54,625 nt of DNA from contig CAMEDC010000017.1 of NCBI GenBank assembly GCA_945913255.1, positions 1-54,625 on the forward strand. The letters are read 5' to 3'. Position numbers and translations under genes: made by a program. The stretch comes from an uncultured Lachnospiraceae bacterium. Lineage in GTDB: Bacteria > Bacillota > Clostridia > Lachnospirales > Lachnospiraceae. Position 1 is the stretch's first letter. The number at the start of each line of letters is the position of its first letter. Shown one piece after another: positions 27,156 through 35,355 of the stretch. A model generated the notes under the pieces. The model had not been told where the DNA came from. It made no database searches and saw only the letters and a program-made list of their open reading frames with translations.

Positions 27156-27378
27156 CAAAAAACACCGGCACAAAAAGCGCCGGTGTAAACTCCTAAAAGA
27201 ATTTTCCGATAGCGCCCCATCCGATTATCGGATGACAGTCATACAGTTCTTAACTGCATGCCCAAGACTCAGTCGACAGGCAACTTCCTCTTTCGGCGTC
27301 TTTCCCTTTCCGCTTTCTCTCATCTGCTCCTGCCGCATCCAAAAAGCATACTATTGAAAAACGCAACCTCTATCTTCT
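27156..27378 (-). promoter_or_regulatory. Lysine riboswitch (L-box) with terminator, controlling dapA
   Basis: The minus-strand leader contains conserved L-box blocks in order: AGATAGAGGTTGCG (27362-27375), a GAAAGGGAAAGACGCCGAAAG-like block, GTTGCCTGTCGACTGAGTC, GACTGTCATCCGATAATCGG and GGGGCGCTATCGG. These form the closing stem and junction of the lysine aptamer. Then comes a terminator, ACACCGGCGC/GTGCCGGTGT with TTTTTT (27156-27187). Lysine binding is expected to favour the terminator. It lies directly upstream of dapA, which fits feedback control of lysine/DAP synthesis. Confidence 0.93.
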
Positions 27379-27406
27379 AAAATTGTTTCATATATAATAT
27401 ATGTGC

Positions 27407-27435
27407 ATCATAGCACCTGTCAGAACAAATGTCAA
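27407..27435 (-). promoter_or_regulatory. Promoter of the riboswitch-dapA transcript
   Basis: On the minus strand a perfect TTGACA (27430-27435), a 17-base spacer and TATGAT (27407-27412). The -35 box overlaps the stop codon of the upstream adenosyltransferase gene. Confidence 0.85.
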
Positions 27436-27929
27436 TCCCACACCTTGAACTTAACTGTTTCAATTTTGGAAACCTCATCTGCCAGCACGCATATCTCGTC
27501 TGTCAGCTTGATTCCCGTCATAATCACGCTGGTTTCCTCGCGACACTCCAACATGGTTTTTAAATCCTCTACCGACACGATTCCCTTTTCCACTAGTCCC
27601 AGAACTTCATCCAAAATCAAAAGGTCACATTCTCCGGTCGTCAGAACTTTTTTGGCAAAATTCATACCGTTTCGGATATTCAGAATTTCTTCCTGCTTTT
27701 TTTCTTCCGGAAGCTGTTCAAAGTTTTCATCCGACTTTTCAAAACGGAACAGTTTTATCTCCGGTTCCATACGCCGCAGGAATTCGGAATCCTCCAGCCC
27801 TTTTCCTTTCAGGAACTGGATAATTACCACACTTTTCCCCTCAACCGCAGCCTGTACCGCACGGCCAATTGCCGCAGGTGACTTTCCTCTTCCGTCTCCG
27901 GTATATATGTAAATCAAACCCTTTGCCAT
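27432..27929 (-). CDS. cobO: Corrinoid adenosyltransferase (CobO/BtuR type)
   Basis: 165 residues from the ATG at 27929, preceded by GAGGTGCTTAAG; the frame could also open at GTG three codons earlier. P-loop TGDGRGKSPAAIGRAV near 10-25, IIQFLKG near 36-42, and LLILDEVLGLVEKG near 103-116 are the hallmarks of the family. It transfers adenosyl from ATP to cob(I)alamin or cobyrinate to give coenzyme B12. It is isolated from other cobalamin genes, so it could serve salvage. Its 3' end carries the -35 box of the dapA promoter. Confidence 0.88.
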   Translation of the reverse strand: MAKGLIYIYTGDGRGKSPAAIGRAVQAAVEGKSVVIIQFLKGKGLEDSEFLRRMEPEIKLFRFEKSDENFEQLPEEKKQEEILNIRNGMNFAKKVLTTGECDLLILDEVLGLVEKGIVSVEDLKTMLECREETSVIMTGIKLTDEICVLADEVSKIETVKFKVWD

Positions 27930-28019
27930 CTTAAGCACCTCATTTTAAATGCAGTCCTAATTGCCTTAAGTAGTGTCAGAATAACACACTTTGTTCAATT
28001 TGGCAAATCATTATTTCGT

Positions 28020-28652
28020 TCATTCTTCCACAGCCAATTCCAGTTTACTCACAGAAACCTCAAATGCGACACGTCTTTCGACATTTTCCTCATCCAGCTT
28101 CTTCATATATTCTCTGCTCTGGATACGCCCCCAGACGGCACATCTCTCCCCAACTTTAAAATGATTTGCATAACGGGCATTCCTTCCCCAGCAAATGCAG
28201 GGTATATAATCGGATTTCCCATACGGACGGTTGACTGCCAGCAGTAAATCCGCAATTTCTCTGCCCAGCGGTGTTTTTCTGTAAATCGGTTCCTTGCAGA
28301 TATATCCATCCAGGAATATCTGGTTGGTTTTTGAGCTTTCCTCCATCTCTTCAATAAAATTTATTTCTCTGGCGAAGACAGAAAGGACAAGTCTGTTTCT
28401 CCTTTCTTCGTGCCGGTTATAAGAGCGAAACTGTCCGTTTACGCATATCAGTTCTCCCGTATAGTCCGCTGTCACATCCATCAGTCTCTCGGACACCATA
28501 ACAGGAATGACATCAAAACTATCGCTCAGACGTTTGCACCTGACATCTACCATATAAAACCCTTCTCCGAAAATTTCATGGCTATAAGAGAATCCACTGA
28601 CAATCTCTCCCATAACCGTTACCTGATTGTTTTCAATTACCTTATCTGTCAT
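28020..28652 (-). CDS. Single-stranded DNA-binding protein with two OB folds
   Basis: 210 residues, longer than a normal 110-170-residue SSB. The N-terminal half (about 8-100: QVTVMGEIVSGF to LSVFAREINFIEE) and C-terminal half (about 108-205: NQIFLDGYICKEPIYRKTPLGREIADLLLAVNR to SVSKLELAVEE) each look like an OB fold. The second has the GREIADLLLAVNR and IPCICWGRNA signature of SSB proteins. It lacks the acidic DDDIPF-type tail of replicative SSB, so it is probably an accessory protein. The genomic context does not reveal a role. Confidence 0.8.
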   Translation of the reverse strand: MTDKVIENNQVTVMGEIVSGFSYSHEIFGEGFYMVDVRCKRLSDSFDVIPVMVSERLMDVTADYTGELICVNGQFRSYNRHEERRNRLVLSVFAREINFIEEMEESSKTNQIFLDGYICKEPIYRKTPLGREIADLLLAVNRPYGKSDYIPCICWGRNARYANHFKVGERCAVWGRIQSREYMKKLDEENVERRVAFEVSVSKLELAVEE

Positions 28653-28835
28653 GACTCGTTCTCCCTTCTTGTTTTAAGACTTTTTCCGGTAACACCATCA
28701 GTCGTCAGAATATTATCCCGATGGATAATACTATTTATACAATAAAAGAGCATATTTTAGTACAACTTTTCATCGCGTTATTATGCTATTTTTCGCATAT
28801 TTCATTCACAAAAGCGTCATTTTCTTTATGTTCTC

Positions 28836-28864
28836 TTGCAACGCCAAAGGAAAAGTGCTATAAT
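28836..28864 (+). promoter_or_regulatory. Promoter of typA
   Basis: TTGCAA (28836-28841), a 17-base spacer and a perfect TATAAT (28859-28864). It lies about 55 bases upstream of the typA ATG. The rest of 28653-28920 shows no gene. Confidence 0.75.
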
Positions 28865-28920
28865 ATTTCAGTTTGAAATTTTGTATAGTTGCTTTTTCTG
28901 AAGAAATGAGGTCATTCAGT

Positions 28921-30753
28921 ATGAGACAAAAAAGAGAAGATGTCAGAAATGTTGCCATTATCGCCCATGTAGATCACGGCAAAACCACTCTGGTGGACGA
29001 ACTGTTAAAACAAAGTGGTGTATTCCGGGAAGGTCAGGAGATTGCCGAACGCGTCATGGACTCGAATGATATCGAGCGTGAGCGCGGTATTACAATTTTG
29101 TCGAAAAACACCGCCGTTATGTATAAGAATACAAAAATTAATATCATCGACACTCCCGGTCATGCGGATTTCGGCGGTGAAGTGGAACGTGTCCTGAAAA
29201 TGGTAAATGGTGTTATTCTAGTGGTTGATGCTTTCGAAGGCGCTATGCCTCAGACAAAATTCGTATTGAGAAAAGCCCTTGAGTTAAAACTCCCGGTTAT
29301 CGTATGTATCAATAAAATCGACCGACCCGAAGCAAGACCCGACGAAGTTGTCGATGAAGTATTGGAGCTGTTTCTGGAGCTGGATGCAGACGATTCTCAA
29401 TTGGACTGCCCTTTTGTCTTTGCTTCTGCCAAGGCAGGAATTGCCTCCATGGACGCAGGCGAACCGGGCACCAGCATGGAGCCGCTCTTTGAAACCATTG
29501 TAGACTATATTCCTGCACCCGAAGGTGACCCGGATGCAGGCACCCAGGTATTGATCAGTACCATCGACTACAATGAATATGTCGGTCGTATCGGAGTCGG
29601 GAAAGTCGACAACGGTACCATCAAGGTAAACCAGGAAGTTGTTATCTGTAACCACCATGAGCCCGATAAACAGATTAAGGTAAAGGTAAGTAAACTTTAT
29701 GAGTTTGACGGTCTGAACAAGGTAGAGGTGAAGGAAGCAGGCATTGGCTCCATCGTTGCCATCTCCGGTATCAGTGACATTCATATCGGTGATACCCTCT
29801 GTTCTCCCGACAATGTAGTACCGATTCCTTTCCAGAAAATCAGCGAACCCACCATTGCCATGCAGTTCATGGTCAATGATTCTCCTCTTGCCGGTCAGGA
29901 AGGAAAATATGTCACCAGCCGTCATATTCGCGACAGGCTGTTCCGTGAACTGAATACAGATGTTTCCCTACGTGTTGAAGAAACAGATTCTACCGAATGC
30001 TTTAAAGTATCCGGACGCGGCGAACTGCATCTTTCCGTTCTGATTGAAAACATGCGCCGGGAAGGCTATGAATTTGCTGTCAGCAAGGCTGAAGTGCTAT
30101 ACCACACCGATGAGAACGGCAAACGCACCGAGCCCATGGAACTATGCTATATCGATGTGCCAAATGAGTTTTCCGGTGCCGTTATTGAAAAGCTTGGTCA
30201 GAGAAAAGGAGAACTCCGCAATATGGGAACTATCTCCGGCGGCACCTATACCAGGCTTGAGTTTTCCATTCCCGCAAGAGGCTTAATCGGCTACAGAGGA
30301 GAATTCATGACAGACACCAAGGGTAATGGTATCATGAATACCGTGTTTGACGGTTATGCTCCTTACAAGGGCGATATTCAATACCGCAAGCAGGGCTCTC
30401 TGATTGCCTTTGAAGCCGGTGAGGCCGTCACCTACGGTCTGTTCAATGCTCAGGAGCGCGGTGCACTCTTCATCAGTCCGGGTGAAAAGGTATATGCAGG
30501 TATGGTAATCGGTCAGACGGGAAAAAGCGAGGACATCGAAGTCAATGTCTGCAAGAAAAAGCAGCTGACCAATACTCGTTCGTCCAGTGCAGACGAGGCG
30601 CTTCGTCTCGTCCCTCCCAGAATCCTTTCTCTGGAGCAGGCTCTGGATTTCATTGATACGGATGAGCTTCTGGAAGTAACCCCGTCTCACTTAAGAATCC
30701 GGAAAAAGATTCTGGATCCGCTTATGAGAAAACGTGCCGCAATACGGAAATAA
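28921..30753 (+). CDS. typA: Translational GTPase TypA/BipA
   Basis: 610 residues from the ATG at 28921, preceded by GAGGTCATTCAG. Ribosome-binding GTPase of the EF-G family, needed for growth at low temperature and stress in other bacteria. G motifs: AHVDHGKTTL near 14-23, ERERGITI, DTPGHADFGGEV near 73-84, NKIDRPEARP near 128-137. EF-G-like domains III and V follow (RGELHLSVLIENMRREGYE, SIPARGLIGYRGEF), then the specific C-terminal domain. Normal length. It is a monocistronic gene with a hairpin after it. Confidence 0.97.
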   Translation: MRQKREDVRNVAIIAHVDHGKTTLVDELLKQSGVFREGQEIAERVMDSNDIERERGITILSKNTAVMYKNTKINIIDTPGHADFGGEVERVLKMVNGVILVVDAFEGAMPQTKFVLRKALELKLPVIVCINKIDRPEARPDEVVDEVLELFLELDADDSQLDCPFVFASAKAGIASMDAGEPGTSMEPLFETIVDYIPAPEGDPDAGTQVLISTIDYNEYVGRIGVGKVDNGTIKVNQEVVICNHHEPDKQIKVKVSKLYEFDGLNKVEVKEAGIGSIVAISGISDIHIGDTLCSPDNVVPIPFQKISEPTIAMQFMVNDSPLAGQEGKYVTSRHIRDRLFRELNTDVSLRVEETDSTECFKVSGRGELHLSVLIENMRREGYEFAVSKAEVLYHTDENGKRTEPMELCYIDVPNEFSGAVIEKLGQRKGELRNMGTISGGTYTRLEFSIPARGLIGYRGEFMTDTKGNGIMNTVFDGYAPYKGDIQYRKQGSLIAFEAGEAVTYGLFNAQERGALFISPGEKVYAGMVIGQTGKSEDIEVNVCKKKQLTNTRSSSADEALRLVPPRILSLEQALDFIDTDELLEVTPSHLRIRKKILDPLMRKRAAIRK

Positions 30754-30758
30754 AATAT

Positions 30759-30799
30759 GGGGATGCTTCTTTCGTCACGGGCATGAAAGAAGCGTCCCC
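30759..30799. terminator. Hairpin between typA and the ZAS gene
   Basis: GGGGATGCTTCTTTC pairs with GAAAGAAGCGTCCCC (one mismatch) between convergent genes. On the minus strand ATATTTTATTT follows. Confidence 0.75.
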
Positions 30800-30800
30800 T

Positions 30801-31379
30801 CTAATCCTCTACAATATAAACTGTGGCATCATCGATGCGCTCCACGTTTTCAAATCTTGCCGTCAGCACACCATTCTCATCCGGAGAGACCTTTTCCACT
30901 TTAACATTCATACTGTTATCCATCAGAATGACTTTTGCCTTTTCCGGTTCCACTTGGTCGAACTGTTTATCTGCAATCATTACCTTAAGCGTTTTATCCT
31001 CCCATTCGTAGCTCAACCCCTTCTGTTCGTTTTCACCACGATATACCGCACTGCTTTTTCTTTTGACAAGAGATAACTGTGCATATTGCTGCTTTCGCAA
31101 TGCATCTGCAATTACCCGGTTATCTTTGCTCTGCTGTAATAACCTTGAAATGACGATATTTCTCCTGATTTCTTCTTCTTTTCCCAGCATTGAAATTCCC
31201 TCCCGAAGAACGGAACCATCTACCAGATCGTCGCATAATATTTTTCTGCGAATCTGTTCCCTGCAAAGAGAACATTCTGCAATATGCTTTTCCACACCTT
31301 CAAACCAGTTCATGTACTCTGCGGACAAATCCGATGTATCTATTACCTTTTCAATCTCTTCTACCGATAAATGCTTCAT
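30801..31379 (-). CDS. Soluble ZAS-type anti-sigma-like protein
   Basis: 192 residues from the ATG at 31379 (GGTGAT upstream; an ATG four codons earlier is possible). The N-terminus has KHIAECSLC: His32, Cys36, Cys39, the Hx3Cx2C zinc motif of ZAS anti-sigma factors, preceded by an amphipathic helix. There is no membrane helix, unlike most ZAS proteins, so it is cytoplasmic. The middle is helical (RRNIVISRLLQQSKDNRVIADALRK) and the last 80 residues are beta-rich with an unassigned domain. It lies 74 bases downstream of a sigma-region-2 protein gene on the same strand. An anti-sigma role is inferred from motif plus context. Confidence 0.7.
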   Translation of the reverse strand: MKHLSVEEIEKVIDTSDLSAEYMNWFEGVEKHIAECSLCREQIRRKILCDDLVDGSVLREGISMLGKEEEIRRNIVISRLLQQSKDNRVIADALRKQQYAQLSLVKRKSSAVYRGENEQKGLSYEWEDKTLKVMIADKQFDQVEPEKAKVILMDNSMNVKVEKVSPDENGVLTARFENVERIDDATVYIVED

Positions 31380-31453
31380 TCTTATCACCATTCCGCACGT
31401 TCAAATTTCATCATTCACACTTGCTCATGCAACTGCAGGCTGTCCTGCGGTTG

Positions 31454-32272
31454 CTACGACAGTTCCATCACACAACGGTTGTATTCCGCTTCCGACATCT
31501 TATTTTTTATCTTTTTCCGGATTGCGACAGCCCAGTTCTCAAAGTCCTTTTTCTTAAAATGTTCCCCGAATACCAATTGTCCGACTCGTTCTCCGTATTC
31601 CGTTTCATACAACTCATCCAGAAACTCATCACTCCAAAAGAGTGACAGATAAGGCATCCATTGGCTCATCTCTTCCATAAAACGGTCTGCCCCCATCTCC
31701 ACACTGTTATCCGATAACTGCTCAAATGCCCATCCGGGAGAAGATAACTCTCTTGTCTTCGGAAAATATTTATGAAAAAGCAACATGCTGAAGCAGCCGC
31801 TTACCAGACGATATGGCTTCTCCGACAGTTCCACAAATAACCTCAGATAATGCTTTGTCCGGTCAATGAGTTCCAGTTTTTCATACTGAGCCAGCACAAT
31901 CGCTTCCACGCTTTCTTCGTATAACGCCTTGTCGATTTCTTCTTCCATCTCATCCTGGTGACGCGCCTGCCATCGCATGGCATCAATGGTCTTGTTCTTT
32001 GCAATCACCCCGCAATAGGTTACGAACTTCCCGTTTTTTTCTTCAAAGTTCTTTAGGTCCAAGCGGAAAATATCCATCAGCGCGTCCTGCGTGATATCAT
32101 CAATGACTTCTGCATTGTCCAGCTTATAGGGATTCATATAAAAACGCCTCACCACGCCCTGTACATAAGGACGCAGCAATTGATACAGTTCTGCTTCATC
32201 CACAAACTGTTTCTCCTGAAATCTGTGTAATGCTTCCTCGATTTTTTCACCCAGCGTTACTTCTGCATTCAT
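31454..32272 (-). CDS. Divergent sigma-70 region 2 protein
   Basis: 272 residues. Residues about 30-107 match sigma region 2: a helix YVQGVVRRFYMNPYKL, then VIDDITQDALMDIFRLDLKNF and the -10-recognition helix FVTYCGVIAKNKTIDAMRW. No region 4 helix-turn-helix is recognisable in the remaining 165 residues (helical, with SEKPYRLVSGCFSMLLFHKYF and a C-terminal WAVAIRKKIKNKMSEAEY). It is either a highly divergent ECF-like sigma factor or a region-2-derived regulator. The start has GAGGGA seven bases upstream. It is divergent from the CHAT protease gene, with 139 bases between. Confidence 0.72.
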   Translation of the reverse strand: MNAEVTLGEKIEEALHRFQEKQFVDEAELYQLLRPYVQGVVRRFYMNPYKLDNAEVIDDITQDALMDIFRLDLKNFEEKNGKFVTYCGVIAKNKTIDAMRWQARHQDEMEEEIDKALYEESVEAIVLAQYEKLELIDRTKHYLRLFVELSEKPYRLVSGCFSMLLFHKYFPKTRELSSPGWAFEQLSDNSVEMGADRFMEEMSQWMPYLSLFWSDEFLDELYETEYGERVGQLVFGEHFKKKDFENWAVAIRKKIKNKMSEAEYNRCVMELS

Positions 32273-32340
32273 ATTCTGTCCCTCAATCTATTGTTTGTTT
32301 TCTTTTCGTATTTTCGCGGCTGATGTCTTTTTATCTGTTA

Positions 32341-32369
32341 TTGCCTTCATTATCCAAACATAGTATGAT
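32341..32369 (+). promoter_or_regulatory. Promoter of the CHAT gene
   Basis: TTGCCT (32341-32346), a 17-base spacer and TATGAT (32364-32369), in the 139-base divergent region shared with the sigma-like gene. Confidence 0.5.
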
Positions 32370-32411
32370 AAATATAGTTTACACGAAAAAGAGGGGAAAT
32401 GGTAGTCTTTT

Positions 32412-34778
32412 ATGTCAGATTTGCAAAGCAATTACTTACTTCAACAGGCTGTATCCGAATATGAAACAGGTAATCTGGACGCTGCTTATCGGCACGCCAG
32501 AGAAGCGCTGGAGCAGCTTGGCTTATCCGCCTCGATGGACGCCCTGAACGCTGTCACCCTTCTTCAGACCATTTGTGCCTATCTGCAGAAAAGTGAGGAG
32601 TGCATTGCTTTGGAGCAGCCGATTCAACAAATGATTTATCAGTTGTTTCCCCAAAACCCAGCAGAACTCTATATCATGCAATATTCCGATTATACCAGCC
32701 AACTGTTTCATATGCACCTGAAGGATCAATATAGAGAGGCTGTGTCCTCTCTCCTTTCGCTGTTAAAACCGGTTTGTCCCGATACCCAAATATTTGCTTT
32801 CTATGAAAACTACCATTCCGCACGCATTGCCTTTTTGGAGGAAGATTATCACGCAGCGCTAAACGCTGCTTCCATTGCAAATGAGAACTGGGTGTCTGAT
32901 ACCCTAGATGAACTTGGCAAATCTAATCTTCTGCTCATGTGCAGCTGCAACGCAAAAATCAACTATCCCGATGCTGCCATTGCCTTTCTGGAAGAAGCCT
33001 TGAAGGACAACTCCTTCTCTGCCAGAGAACAGATATCTGCCCAGTCCATTCTGGCAGAGCTCTATCTGCGTGCCAATCGTGCGGAAGAGGCACAATCACT
33101 GTTTGAACATCTGTATCGCAATCCGTTTTATCTGCAATCCGTTTCGGTCAATGCCCGGACAGAATTTTGCTATAATTATGCCCTTTCGCTGATTCAAAAT
33201 AGAAAATACGAGGATGCCGCTTCGGTGCTCTTACAGGTGCTGCCAACGGGATATCCACTGCTTGCGGCAGTCTATGCCTGCCTTCACAGGGAAGACAGCG
33301 TGCAGAAAATAAGCGTCCTTTTCCATGATTGCTGTGCTTTTGTAGTGGCGAAAATTACCCAGATCAAGGCAAATTATCAGGAAAGCCTTGCCTATTCCCA
33401 CTTAAGCCTCTTACAGTACCAGATTGATTTTGCCCTCTATGCCTTTCTTTCCTGCCTGACGAAAAAAGAGAGCCCTTCTTGTGAACTCTCTTTTTCCATT
33501 TATGATGTCTATTCCTTTTTCCTGAATACCAAATATGTGTCACTGGGCTTTTCCACCCGGCGCGAAGAAAATATTTCTCCGAAAGCCGTCATGGATGCAC
33601 TCCCGCCTGATACCCTGCTTCTGGAATTCACCAAGACATATACCTTTGACCAAAGCTATTATCATGTTTTCCTTGTTTCCGCACAAAATATCACCTGCAT
33701 GACGCTTGGTGCATGCGATGCGATTGATTCCTGTATTGCTGATTTTCTTGCGTTGATTTCATCGAACCAATATACCTTTGACGAACTAAGCCAGCTTCCC
33801 GACTATCGCCGTCTTAAGGAGCAGCTTCGCCGCCTGCTCTATCTGCCGCTTCAGGAATCTCTTGCGAATGTTTCAAAGCTGATTGTCGCTCCTGCCGGAA
33901 ACCTGATTGATTTTCCTTTCGCATTGCTTCCGGTTTCCTCCCGACAGTACCTGGGGGATACCATAGACATCCGGTATTGTAATACCGGAAAAGAACTGGT
34001 ATGGAACTCTGCTCATGAATCCGAGGCTGCCATCATACATCCGTTCATCCTTGGTGACCCTGTATACCGGCAGTATCCCCCGCTGGAGCATACTCGAGAA
34101 GAATGCAATACTATTTCAGAACTCTTTCAGGCGCCCTGCTTCGTCGGCGCCGATGCAACCACAGAACGGATTTCCGATAACGATTGGTCTAGTTATGACC
34201 TGCTTCATATAGCAGCTCACGGCATTTTCGCGCCGGATGCAAGGCATTTACAACCCGCCAAAGGGCAATTCCAGTCTGATATATGGCATTCTCAATCTGA
34301 TGAAAGACCTTCCAATTATGACGGAAACCATCCTGAATCACACTTTCACGCACAAGTCACCACAGAGCTGACATGGCGGCAGCTGGAAGAAAGCATGGGG
34401 CACACCGGCATCCTGTTAAGCAACGATGCGTTACTGGACTGCCATACCATAGCCGGGCTTCCTCTGACAAACATCCGTCTTGCCACACTGTCCTGCTGTC
34501 ATTCCGGACAGAGCACTTATCAGAACACGGAAGGAGCATACGGCATGCGACGTGCATTTCTGACTGCCGGATGCCAAATACTCCTGGTATCCCTATGGGC
34601 TGTAGATGACACGGCTGCCTCCCTGTTCATGTGCAGTTTTTATCATTCCTTAAGCGACTCGCATTCTATCGAGTCTGCTTTTCGTGCAGCAATTGAATAC
34701 CTGAAAAACTATGAAGAAGACGGGTGCAAACCATATGAGGCACCCTTCTACTGGGCTGGGTACGAATTAATTATTTAG
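32412..34778 (+). CDS. TPR-CHAT caspase-like protease
   Basis: 788 residues. The N-terminal half (about 5-330) is helical with TPR-like repeats (YLLQQAVSEYETGNLDAAYRHAREALEQLG and others). The C-terminal half (about 390-788) is a CHAT domain of the caspase/gingipain clan: SKLIVAPAGNLIDFPFALLP, LLHIAAHGIF with catalytic His603, TLSCCHSG with catalytic Cys696, EGAYGMRRAFLTAGCQILLVSLWAVDD, and a closing FYWAGYELI. Both catalytic residues are intact. TPR-CHAT proteases in other systems act as triggered proteases; here the divergent sigma-like and ZAS genes suggest a substrate. GAGGGG lies 15 bases from the ATG, which is a long spacing. Confidence 0.88.
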   Translation: MSDLQSNYLLQQAVSEYETGNLDAAYRHAREALEQLGLSASMDALNAVTLLQTICAYLQKSEECIALEQPIQQMIYQLFPQNPAELYIMQYSDYTSQLFHMHLKDQYREAVSSLLSLLKPVCPDTQIFAFYENYHSARIAFLEEDYHAALNAASIANENWVSDTLDELGKSNLLLMCSCNAKINYPDAAIAFLEEALKDNSFSAREQISAQSILAELYLRANRAEEAQSLFEHLYRNPFYLQSVSVNARTEFCYNYALSLIQNRKYEDAASVLLQVLPTGYPLLAAVYACLHREDSVQKISVLFHDCCAFVVAKITQIKANYQESLAYSHLSLLQYQIDFALYAFLSCLTKKESPSCELSFSIYDVYSFFLNTKYVSLGFSTRREENISPKAVMDALPPDTLLLEFTKTYTFDQSYYHVFLVSAQNITCMTLGACDAIDSCIADFLALISSNQYTFDELSQLPDYRRLKEQLRRLLYLPLQESLANVSKLIVAPAGNLIDFPFALLPVSSRQYLGDTIDIRYCNTGKELVWNSAHESEAAIIHPFILGDPVYRQYPPLEHTREECNTISELFQAPCFVGADATTERISDNDWSSYDLLHIAAHGIFAPDARHLQPAKGQFQSDIWHSQSDERPSNYDGNHPESHFHAQVTTELTWRQLEESMGHTGILLSNDALLDCHTIAGLPLTNIRLATLSCCHSGQSTYQNTEGAYGMRRAFLTAGCQILLVSLWAVDDTAASLFMCSFYHSLSDSHSIESAFRAAIEYLKNYEEDGCKPYEAPFYWAGYELII

Positions 34779-34818
34779 CACAACAAATTATGATTCGGTG
34801 TACTTTACCGTTACGCAA

Positions 34819-35154
34819 TTATACTTCTACCAGTTTTGCGATAATATGTTTTCCTGCCAAACTAAACTCAATGCAGTTTTTCTCTATCAATAAAAACCGT
34901 TCATCCCTGTTGTTCAGTTCAATTTCTTCATTTAATTCAAGATCATTAACAACATCGATAATCTGCTGCATAACCGGGGCCTGTGCCTTATCCAACTCTG
35001 ACATCAACCTCAGTACCTCTAAAATCAACATCTTCGCCTGTTCAAATAAACCTGCATACGCCTCTTCTGCAGCTTCTAAAGTTTCACACTCTTTCCCATA
35101 AGTTTCCAGCTTTTTGGAATCCAAATAATTTTCCATCATTACAACCTTATACAT
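34819..35154 (-). CDS. Small helical hypothetical protein
   Basis: 111 residues, almost all helical. A charged N-terminus is followed by a hydrophobic heptad region (LFEQAKMLILEVLRLMSELDKAQAPVMQQIIDVVNDLELNEEIEL) and a beta-like C-terminus (FLLIEKNCIEFSLAGKHIIAKLVEV). The start has AGGAGGAAAAGAAG upstream. There is no signal peptide or membrane helix. I do not recognise it. It is convergent with the CHAT gene (40 bases apart) and on the same strand as the VirD4-like and ClpP genes, 201 bases downstream of the former. The 35155-35355 interval shows nothing else. Confidence 0.65.
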   Translation of the reverse strand: MYKVVMMENYLDSKKLETYGKECETLEAAEEAYAGLFEQAKMLILEVLRLMSELDKAQAPVMQQIIDVVNDLELNEEIELNNRDERFLLIEKNCIEFSLAGKHIIAKLVEV

Positions 35155-35355
35155 CTTCTTTTCCTCCTTACATTTTATTTTGCATCATCGTCCTTGATGG
35201 AAATTAGGCATTTCTTTGACAATAACCCAATTTCTGCTTTTCATTCCGTGTAGCTCATTATCAAACAATGTTCTTTTACATACGACTCAGTGTGTACGCT
35301 CCATTATTTTACATTTCACCTTTAATTTCATTCTCGCAAAGCAAGGCGGTAATTC

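Noticed and set aside
28873..28920. Upstream extension of typA to 28873
   Set aside because: The region lies between the promoter and the RBS of ATG 28921 and has no site of its own.
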